NCBI GenBank assembly: GCA_037176845.1
Contig: JAYKXP010000038.1
Span: 248,001-312,000, forward strand
Source of the DNA: Paramarasmius palmivorus
Taxonomy: Eukaryota > Basidiomycota > Agaricomycetes > Agaricales > Marasmiaceae
Direction of reading: 5' to 3'
Length of the DNA: 64,000 bases
The notes under the pieces are model-generated. The model had not been told where the DNA came from. It did no database searches and saw only the letters and a program-made list of their open reading frames with translations. Shown piece by piece: positions 35,958 to 44,259 of the stretch (position 1 is the stretch's first letter; the number at the start of each line of letters is the position of its first letter). The position numbers and the translations under genes were made by a program.

Positions 35958-37117
35958 ATGCCCTTCACTTGGGCTTTTCACACGTCTCCTCGAGGAGACG
36001 ATAAAACGGTGGGTTTCTTATTCAATCCAGTGTTTCCTTCACCCCACTCAACGGATACGGTTCACAGCATCAATACCTTGTAGTACCTGTACGGCGAGAT
36101 ATACCGGGGTTTCCTGGCAAACCCGACAGTGCTGGAAATGGTGGGGACATAAACCCTGATCCTCGTCAGGGTGGACGTCCACTCAAAGTAAAGATTCCAA
36201 TAATAGGTCCTTTCGGTTTAGGGCTCCCTGGAGAGGGACCAGGAAATCCTGGCGGAGGGAAACCTGGAAGTCCTGACAGAGGAGATCCGGGAGGTCCTGG
36301 CGGAAAGAACGGGGGTGACAATGAAGACGGTGATAAAGGTGGCGAGCAAGGAAGCGGCAACGGACAGGACAATGAAGGGCCTACTAATGGAGGCTCCGAT
36401 GGCGAACAGAATGGTGAAGGCGAGAAACCACCGGCTAAGCCTCCCAGTAGCGACAAGCCTGGCATGCCCACTGAAACTTCAAGCTCTCCTATTTCCTCTT
36501 CAATACCCTCCTCCGCTCCTGTGCGCGGCGCTTCTGTGCCTTCAGCCACCAGATCTACCCCCATATCAAGTCCTACAGACACCTCCGTGGACAGTCGACC
36601 AGACGTAGCTGAAAGCGCCCAAATCCCGCCTACAAATGCTGATTCTCCTTCAAGCGCGACAATCATGATCAGTACAACTATCAGAGGCCAGACAACAGTG
36701 ATCACAACAACGGTGGGAGCATCGCCATTACCAGGCTCCTCTTTGCCAAATGCTGGACTCATTGGAGGTGTAGTCGCCGGAGTTGTGGTCCTCCTCATCA
36801 TTATTCTATCTGCATTTTACATTTGGTGCAAAAAACGTATACGTCGCACTCAGAAACCTCCATATCCCTTCGTTGGTCATGGAAACAATCATTCGTCCAT
36901 CGGATTTAGCCCTTTAGCCATGATTCGACAGAAGCCACGGCTCAGCATTCGCACCATGTTTTCCTTCGGAAGAAGCACTCGGAGGAAGGACAGAGACGAT
37001 GCGACTATGATATCAGGTTATACCACGAACACGTGCACGAGCCGCGTGTTCACGGATGACATATTTTCACCTAGGCCTGTGACATGCCCCTACGTGACGC
37101 GTAAACTCAGTACGTAG
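35958..37117 (+). CDS. Array membrane protein C (collagen-like Gly/Pro ectodomain), tail interrupted by a transposon
   Basis: Exon 1 is 35958-36008 (MPFTWAFHTSPRGDDKT, 51 nt, phase 0); exon 2 starts at 36068. The ectodomain is Gly/Pro-rich with imperfect collagen-like steps (GLPGEGPGNPGGGKPGSP, GDPGGPGGKNGG; about 36220-36320), then Gly/Asn/Gln and Ser/Thr/Pro stretches. The helix is LIGGVVAGVVVLLIIILSAF (about 36760-36820), then KKRIRRTQ and the shared box in the form SSIGFSPLAMIRQKPRLS. At 37072 a transposon interrupts the coding sequence; the frame now ends inside it at 37117. The original tail resumes at 38515 (TSQDKM) and would have ended at 38656 (LTPLRR). The protein may still be made with a changed C-terminus. 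Function unknown. Confidence 0.78.
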
Positions 37118-37255
37118 GGGCCTGTACATCTGGGTTTAAATTGGCTGGAGACATTTTAGGGATTTGCCGAAACTCGAAAAGGATTTGAGAATCCTTTTTG
37201 GGAAGGCTCGTAATACATATGACATGACAGCGTGTAATAATGATGACACACGCGG
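37072..37255 (+). repeat. Left terminal inverted repeat of the transposon
   Basis: Near-identical in reverse complement to 38323-38505, best conserved from CCTGTACATCTGGG through GACACACGCGG. The outer 50 bases are more diverged and contain a hairpin (CCCCTACGT with ACGTAGGGG). Confidence 0.88.
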
Positions 37256-37553
37256 AATGAAAGAAATCTGTCTGTCGCTTTCGTTCGCTCTCTCATTCAT
37301 CGACAGTATCACAAGCTGTACCAGGATATGTGGCCATAATTCAACAAGACAGTCAAGCGGAGGGATGGAAATTGGACTTAGAATGGGTAGGATTGCTGTA
37401 GTTATGTTCGAGTTGGAGTGAAGTTATGAGGTGCGTCCAATACTACCTCCACGCAGGGCTCTAAACGCACTGCCTACAGTACTTATTTGCTGTACCTACA
37501 CTCTTCGTCTACATCCATGTCTTCTGTACCCCGCAATGAAGCACGTCCCAATG

Positions 37554-38100
37554 TCACTGGAACCGAAACTGCCGCTGAACTGAATTCATGATCATCCACA
37601 TCCAATGCACGGATTCACCATCAGATTCTGTTGATGACAGAGTATACGAGTCGAAACGAGATAAAGTCAAGAATCCTCCAGCCATGTATACCACCAGAAC
37701 ACACATTGTTATCTCCATCAGGGTACTCCGGCATCTTCGAGAGCATGCCAACATCCAGTAGTCCATACAATGCTTTCGGTAGTACAATCAGGCAGGTAGC
37801 GAGTAGCGTGAGTGTCCAGCGTAGTGAATGAAGTGGGCCTCGTCAACAAAAATGCGACTTATGAAACTCCTGTAGTTGGGGTCTCGGATAGTGCTCCCAA
37901 AACGCGAGTAGTATCCTTCTTTGAGCTTGAATAGTTGTTCGGGAGTTACAATGAAATGTCGATAGCTTCCGAGAGTTCGGCCTTTGCTCCATACATTCTC
38001 CTGCAATGTGCGTTCGCGTTAGACGATTTCTGTAGCCAAAGAACACGATACGCACCTTCCAAAACTTCGCGGTCCTATCTGCCTCTCCGTTAATGGCCAA
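37554..38100 (-). pseudogene. RecQ-like DNA helicase fragment carried by the transposon
   Basis: Minus-strand frames give LKYKIPTLAINGEADRT and KFWK (about 38040-38130), then FIVTPEQLF, SRFGSTIRDPNYRSFISRIF and the DEAH box in VDEAHFIHYAGHSRYSLPA (about 37790-38000). This matches the middle of the helicase core of a RecQ/Sgs1-like family common in basidiomycete genomes. The Walker A region and the second RecA-like domain are missing, so it cannot be an active helicase. It appears to be a captured fragment rather than part of a transposition enzyme. Confidence 0.75.
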
Positions 38101-38322
38101 TGTTGGTATCTTGTACTTCAGTCCGAAAACCTCGGCCTAGAAAGCATCTCAGGAATGCATACGGCGCGCAAGCGAGGCTTGTCTTCTTGTCTTTGATGAC
38201 ATCTTCATGATGCTTTGCACCTGTACCCTGAGCAGCGCAAGGTCCGAGTCGTCTATATCGTTGTAGTCGCGTGGAAGTAGTATCGTTCGATGAGATGGTC
38301 GACGGGCAGAATTTTTTTATTG

Positions 38323-38505
38323 CCGCGTGTGTCATCACTATTACAAGCTGACATGTCATACGTATTACGAGCCTTCCCAAAAAGGATTCTCAAATCCTTT
38401 TCGAGTTTCGGCAAATCCCTAAAATGTCTCCAGCCAATTTAAACCCAGATGTACAGGTCCCTAGTACATGCTTGTCATCGTCACTAGGGATCGGTTACAG
38501 GTCTA
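38323..38505 (-). repeat. Right terminal inverted repeat of the transposon
   Basis: Partner of 37072-37255. Its outer part also holds a hairpin (CCCTAGT with ACTAGGG, about 38459-38489). Confidence 0.88.
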
Positions 38506-38514
38506 ATTTTCACC

Positions 38515-38656
38515 TACTTCTCAGGATAAGATGCGCAGAGAACAGGACAATTTCATCGAAACTATGAGTGGTATCGGACAGACGAGCGAGAAGTTTTCCC
38601 AGACTCGGAGGGATCAATTCGCTGATCTTCCGGTCTTGACTCCCCTTCGTCGGTGA
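38515..38656 (+). pseudogene. Displaced 3' end of membrane gene C
   Basis: Encodes TSQDKMRREQDNF and ends LTPLRR with a TGA. It aligns with the tail of gene D (VSQDKMYRAEGH, ending LTPVRSQYSN). It is now cut off from its gene by the transposon at 37072-38505. Confidence 0.7.
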
Positions 38657-39603
38657 GCCCCACCTTGTCGCTCAATCGTATAGGCTTTTTGTAAGTTCTT
38701 GTATATCAAATTTGCGAGCGTATGCAATGACAACCTTGCTTTGTTGATAGACGCACTTAGAAAGATCCCAAATAGGATCCAGTAGATGCCAGAGACTGAG
38801 ACTCTAGACGGACCCTCGGACACTCACTAGCACTACCCTCTTATGAATCGTGGTACATATCTGAAGTGTAGCTTACTTTTTTCTTGTTACTGGAATAGGC
38901 CTTACCCCTGGTACCAGGTATTAGTCAGAGCCATTCTACCGACGGTGTCTTGAGTGCAAAATATAGAAGCAAGATGAAATGCAGCTGCCAGCAACCAACT
39001 GCCACTACTTGACGTGAATCATGTTAAAGAGAGTGACTACTGTAATGATTGATTTGAGAAAAATCTGGCGGAGCGTGCGTCGACATGAAAGCGAGAACTG
39101 TTGGTGTTTACTATCCAAACAAAGGACTTTTTCCGATACCGAATTCTCGCCTATGCCTATCCTCGCGTTGAACCTCTCACCATACGTGCCAGAACCTGCA
39201 ACTCTTGGCAAGTAGCAATATATGAAGACACGGACGTAACGACGGCTCATTCAAGCTGGGGATACCAACGAGGTACGAATCAGAATTCTGAACGAAAATC
39301 ACAAACAAGACTGACAGTGATAACAATAGTAGGCTTCACAGATAGCTGATGGCTGTCAATTCCAACTACGCTTTATGGGTATGCGCAACAGCAAATTTCG
39401 ACGTGGTCTGATTCAGTTGATCAAGAACGAAGAAATCCGGTGAAGGCGTAGGTTGTTTCAGGCGTAATATGGATCAACATCATAGATGCGAACACACATC
39501 CAGTGATCCTAGGTGTCATTAGGGCGTAAGCATACAATTTTTTTTAATTGGGCGAACATTTCTGACGGACTTAAAGATTGTCCATGGCATCCTATTTGTC
39601 ATT
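38657..39603. other. Spacer between C remnant and D
   Basis: No convincing gene. It holds the promoter of D, including the element at 39569-39582. Confidence 0.45.
39569..39582 (+). promoter_or_regulatory. Conserved upstream element of membrane gene D
   Basis: ACTTAAAGATTGTC ends about 21 bases before the ATG of D. Confidence 0.45.
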
Positions 39604-40883
39604 ATGGTTTCCCCTCCAGTTTTTCATCCATCTGTTCAAGGGGGTGGCGGGTTGGTGAGTTCTTTCTCATGTATCTATGGCCATTACTCATGTTTTGTTC
39701 AAAGGGTCGACTAGCACTGACCAATAAACGATTTATGCACCCGAGGAGTCTACCCACGAGAGTGAGAAGAGGTTTCGTGGACGCTTCGAAGAATCACAAC
39801 CAACCCGACAGCGATCACAGTGGCCCTAAATTAGGCGGGTTTTCGTTACCTCCCTTCAATCCCTTCAATCCCGCCAATTACTTCGATCCAGGCAATGGCA
39901 AGAATGGTGGGATAAAGGGGGGGAACAATGGCGGTGGTGGCCAACAGGGCGGCGGCGGCCAACAGGGCGGCAGCGGACAACAGGGCGGCGGCGGAAAGAC
40001 AAGTGATGAAGCCAAAGTAACCAGTAGCAGGAGTGGAGATACTGGGACCGTAAACAATGCTGGTGAAGGTGTCGCAGTGGCCACTGCAACCTCTGCTACT
40101 TCCCAAACCCTTCCAACAACTATCGACAACTTAGAGACATCCATTTCCACCTCGTTGCCTCAAACTACCCTGTTGCCATCCCCATCCACTGCCGAAGGTT
40201 CTACGTTCATTCCTTCATCCTCTTCCTCGCCCGGCCAAAATCTACAAGCACAGAATAATTCCTCCGAGTCCATTAGCCCATCTTCCACTCTTACTACCAC
40301 CGCCACTCAATCTGACGGCGAGACCGGTGTGACAACTGTCAGTGTCACACCATCGTCGGATCCTCCAGGTTCTGCGCCTGGCATGAATAGTCGACTCATC
40401 GGTGGCATCGTTTCCGCAGTCCTTGTCTTTATACTTATCATTATATCTGCGTTCTGCATCTGGCGTAGAAGACGTATGCGACGTGGCAAAAAGCTGTCAT
40501 CCAGTTATCCGTTTCCTGGCCACGGGCGGCATCATTCCACTCCCTCATCTATCGGATTCAACCCTTTGGCCATGGTTCGACAGAGGTCTCGCCGTAGTAT
40601 TGGCACAATACTTTCTTCGTTCAGGAGAACGAGGAGGAAAGGTGTGCCAAAGGATAGAGATGACATGACTTCCATATCTGGCTTCACTACATACACCGGC
40701 ACAACTGGTGTCTTTTCCTCTGATTTAGCATGTTCGTCGGTTTCTCAGGACAAGATGTACAGAGCGGAAGGCCACACTGCCGAGTCCGGTATTTCCACTT
40801 CGCCGGTGGACGAGAAAAGCACATTTGATCCACTCCCTGCCTCCTTCACCTTAACTCCCGTTCGTTCTCAGTATTCTAACTGA
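39604..40883 (+). CDS. Array membrane protein D (Gly/Gln-rich ectodomain)
   Basis: Exons 39604-39654 (MVSPPVFHPSVQGGGGL, 51 nt, phase 0) and 39705-40883; frame is continuous. The ectodomain begins basic (NKRFMHPRSLPTRVRRGF), then has Phe/Asn/Pro (LPPFNPFNPANYFDPGNG) and a GGGGQQ repeat tract (about 39900-40000). A long Ser/Thr stalk precedes the helix LIGGIVSAVLVFILIIISAF with CIWRRRRMRRGK (about 40390-40490). The shared box SSIGFNPLAMVRQRSRRS and a Ser/Thr-rich tail ending LTPVRSQYSN follow. It is the least disturbed member of the array and the best reference for the family's gene structure. Function unknown. Confidence 0.82.
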
Positions 40884-41480
40884 ACCACACTCGTTTCACA
40901 TATTGTTACGGACTTTTGGACTTGGCATTGTAATACAGAAAGTAAGAGTATAGCTATTGGATGTAATATGGGTTGATTGATGGTTTCATTTCACAGAGAG
41001 GTGGCGCCGGCCTGCAATTGAGTTGCAAAACACCGGAATGATCTCTTCCCAGTGGGAAGCGAAGACGTACTGCAAGTGCCTAGAATCCACATTGTCGCTG
41101 TCACTATCTATCTCTAAGGAGGTACCATCTCCTGAAAGAATGTGCTTCCAATCACCGTTACTAGTACTATAACACTACTTCTCTCCTTCTCGAGTCTCGA
41201 CTGAGATGCTCCGCTCAAAGACCTCAACACCGTGGGTATCATCACCAAAGTTAGAGCTACTATCAGCAAGTTCAGCGTGGGTGTATGCCAACCTCATCAT
41301 TACACAGCAAACATCTGGATCAGATATCAAGATGCGAATAAGTAGGGACGTAGTGCCCCTTGCGCGTCGAGGCCTCATCTGTCCGCTGTTGGCAGATCGT
41401 CATTGTGCCTCATCTGAATAAAGGCTTCAAAGGGATGAGATGCGTTGGTCTTGCTTCACTTGATACCCCCATCCCTAGAG
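40884..41480. other. Spacer between D and E
   Basis: No supported gene; the ACTTAAAG element found before A-D was not seen here. Confidence 0.45.
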
Positions 41481-42862
41481 ATGGACCTTTTGGGCCTTGG
41501 AAAGGTAACCCAGCTTACAGGCGACCTTGTTAGTGGAGTCGGTGATGATGTCAAAGTGGCACCAGTACGTATCAACTTTTTCCTGTTCGTTCTTGGCTCT
41601 CAAACCTTTTTCACGACAGAGCGTAATCTTGGGGGACAACGCTCTGGCTATAGAAGCTACCGTATCGCTTCCCGTGTTGAATCTCGGTTTCAGCATCAAA
41701 GCTGACTTTGCTTCCCCTGCCCAACTCCCGCCTCTCCCCACTACAGTGAGCCTCCCAGGAGGCGGCGGTGGTAACCCAGGAGGCGGAAGCACGGGAAATG
41801 ATCCCGGTCAAGGCGAAACCGGATCCTCAACGGGCGCAGGAGGTCAGACCGGGGGCCCGACTGAGGGAAATGGCAATGATCCTACCACGGTGAATACACA
41901 TACCTGGCCTACCAACGGACCTGTTCCAACGAACACTCCGACTGTTACACGTAACCCCGAGGGTACCAGTACACCGACAGGTCAAAGCGGCGGTAGCGGA
42001 GGTGGACATGGTGGCAACGGCGGTGCGCAATCAACGTCGGCAGGCTCACCGTCTACGGGAAGATCTGTACCTCCCGGAGGCGTCAATCCGTCAACATCTC
42101 CTGGAGCTCAGCGCACTGCAACTGCCTCCACCACTAGGCTTGCGAATAATATTGCTGCTTCTTCGTCGCCGTCTGGTGATGTAGAGCCAACGATCGTTAC
42201 CTCTGTTGTAACTACTACGAACGCCGACGGTCATCCATTGACCTACACGACCAAATCTACTTTCACGTTGTCCAATCCGACGTCCGCTCCGACTTCAACG
42301 ACACCCCCGACTAGTTCATCCCGTTCTTCCAATCTAGCAGGCCTCATTGGTGGAATAGTCGCTGGGATCATCATTCTCTTGATCCTCCTTGCCCTTCTCA
42401 TCCGCTACACGCGCAAAAGACGGGCTCGTGCTCGTTCCCAACGTCTCTTGCACGACGAAACCACGTCCAGCCAAGCTGGGATCCGCAGTAGCTACGCAGC
42501 TACTGTATCATCCCTCGATTTTGCTCCCCCGACACCGCGGGCTGTGACAAGGCCAGTCTTGTTAGCAGTCTACTCTCTTCTGTATCGAAGAAGAAACCAG
42601 AACCCCGAACAAGCCAGACCCGTTCTTGTCTGCTTCGAGGCGGTCTTCTGCGAGTTACGGTCCGAATAGGTGGTCAGACCATGTCAGTCTGATGTCGTAC
42701 CGTAGTTTGACGCCGGTACAAGAGGATGCCAACGAGAAGGCGGCGGCTCAACAGGAAGATGCTCGCGATCCATTCGCTGACCCTAGTCCACGAGGTCAGA
42801 ATGATATAGAGACAGGAATGAACCCTTTTGCTGATCCTTTACCCGCACACCATGATATCTGA
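41481..42862 (+). CDS. Array-adjacent membrane protein E (Gly-rich ectodomain, DPF/NPF tail)
   Basis: A more distant single-pass protein. The start is uncertain: ATG 41481 in one frame, or about 41545 in the frame that holds IEATVSLPVLNLGFSIKADF. The ectodomain is Gly-rich (SLPGGGGGNPGGGSTGN) then Ser/Thr/Pro-rich; the helix is LIGGIVAGIIILLILLALLI with RYTRKRRARARS (about 42340-42440). It lacks the SSIGFNPLAM box. The frame changes between 42540 and 42625, probably by two single-base indels or an intron. The final frame encodes FLSASRRSSASYGPNRWSDH and then DPFADP and NPFADP near the end (about 42770-42840), short motifs that in other eukaryotes bind endocytic adaptors. Whether they do so here is unknown. 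Confidence 0.65.
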
Positions 42863-43133
42863 AGTCTAGAAATTGCATTTGTTGTCATCATTCTTTGCAC
42901 CTCGTTTCCTTCCTTTGAAAGACACTCATTTACTGCATTGTATACGGACACGCTCTTTTGATGCCGGCTATGTACTTATTGTAGATACAAATCTAATTGT
43001 TGTACTCTTTCGTCGAAAAGACGTCAGTTTAAGAGTAATACATACACAGCTCGAGGGTGTTTCTACATACTAATTTCTAACAAAGTCTATTGACGTGTAA
43101 GATGCGATTAAAGGAGTCCAGAATCAAATTGTG

Positions 43134-44259
43134 CTATAATCCAATGATACTAGCAACGCCGCTCAACAGTACATCCCTCCAAATATCCGCGGACCACAGC
43201 TGCCTCTCGTCCATATACCTCTTGAGGAAAAGACTCCCATGTTGATAAAGCTCCGCGTCGTGTATCCGAAAATGGTCAAAGGTGACATCTACGCGGGGTG
43301 CGTACAAGTCGACTAGTGACATGGGTGACGTATAAAGATAGCGTGCTGTGGAGGCCATTGCACGTAGGAGGTGGTGGCAGGATGACAGGTGCAACGATGA
43401 TGCGAGGCGATGGAGGAGGCTTGGTGACTCCACTGAACTCCGTTGCTCCGCTAGCTCTTCTTCGCTAAGAATACGATTCCAACGGCATTCCTGAGCAACC
43501 AGAACGAAGGTACCTTCTTCTCGAGTCCAACTCCTTCTCAGCTGGGCATCGATTCGCCCAAATTCGTAGAGCCGAGAGTTGATATGATTGTAGGTGTGCC
43601 AGTTATCGGCAAAGAAAGTGACCTTGGCCTCGTCATTGCACTCCGCGTCCCCACCCGTGCTTGGCTCAGTCCCATACGCATGTCCATTCGACCTCGGAAC
43701 CTCGCCATCTTCGTCCGAATCGTCATCTAGCTTAAAGTTCCTTGACTTGGCCGTGTGCATCTCCAACTTTAGATCTGCATTCTCCAAAAGTCTGATCTCC
43801 TCGTTGAGCACGGTATATAGGAGATTGCGCCGGAGTTTCTCCACCCATCTAGGTGTGCGTTGGGATGAATGCACCTGGATCCGAAAGTCGTGCAACTCCA
43901 CGAATGCAAGGGTACGTCGTGCAGGCGGATGCCCGGATAGTGAAGGAAACAACCAAAGTGCGACTTTGACGCAATCAATGGTCACATAATGGTCTTGTCC
44001 TTCAGCGAGCATTGGTGTAAAGAGACGGTCGCCCAACGGGGGTTGTCTCTGCGTGGTACATGGAAGTGAGGTGGAAGAGTGAAATGGATATTGAAAGTGC
44101 CGAATCCCGACGGGTGTAGGAAGGTGATGTCAAGGTAATCGTCAAGGGATATAGTTTGAGACGAACCCCACGGATGCGAATGCGGTGTCGTCGATAGATA
44201 CTAAAAACAACTATCGTCACGATGATAGGTATCAGGAAAAGTGGGTAGTTGACCTCCAT
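43134..44259 (-). CDS. Membrane-anchored basidiomycete protein of unknown function (frame break at 44038)
   Basis: Starts at 44259 with an N-terminal membrane segment (PLFLIPIIVTIVVFSIYRR), then beta-rich repeats of the type IRGVRLKLYPLTITLTSPSY. The remainder (about 300 residues) contains VTIDCVKVALWLFPSL, LAFVELHDFRIQVHSS, TPRWVEKLRRNLLYTVL, ADNWHTYNHINSRLYEFGRI and LYAPRVDVTFDHFRIHDAEL. The frame breaks at a run of five G (44038-44042); one base fewer restores it. I recall similar basidiomycete-specific proteins. An N-terminal anchor followed by beta strands is reminiscent of bridge-like lipid-transfer proteins, but the resemblance is weak and the protein is far shorter. Confidence 0.65.

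Larger units (their letters stand above)
33264..36097. repeat. Direct segmental repeat, copy 2
   Basis: Second copy of the unit at 28962-31701, about 4.3 kb downstream. It contains gene B and runs into the intact start of gene C. The different lengths (2834 against 2740) come mainly from the ectodomain part. Confidence 0.85.
37072..38505. mobile_element. DNA transposon with long inverted repeats inserted in gene C
   Basis: A 1434-bp element bounded by inverted repeats of about 184 bp, starting TAGGCCTGTGAC at the left and ending GTTACAGGTCTA at the right. It is flanked by a direct 9-bp repeat ATTTTCACC (37063-37071 and 38506-38514), the expected target duplication. It encodes no transposase and is therefore non-autonomous. 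Long inverted repeats, a 9-bp duplication and a carried host-gene fragment fit a Mutator-like (Pack-MULE-type) element best. A hAT element, with its 8-bp duplication and TAG ends, is the alternative. Confidence 0.85.

Noticed and set aside
36166..36801. Long minus-strand open frame rich in Gly and Pro
   Set aside because: It is the antisense shadow of the Gly/Pro-rich ectodomain of gene C, which has the membrane helix and shared cytosolic box on the plus strand.
37072..38505. Helitron as the class of the inserted element, because of the end hairpins and helicase homology
   Set aside because: Helitrons lack long inverted repeats and target duplications, and the helicase piece is RecQ-like (DEAH), not the Rep/Pif1 type.
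39513..39603. Upstream extension of gene D in one frame from a GTG at 39513
   Set aside because: The exon 39604-39654 with its phase-0 intron matches the gene starts of B and C; the extension reads through the promoter element and that intron.
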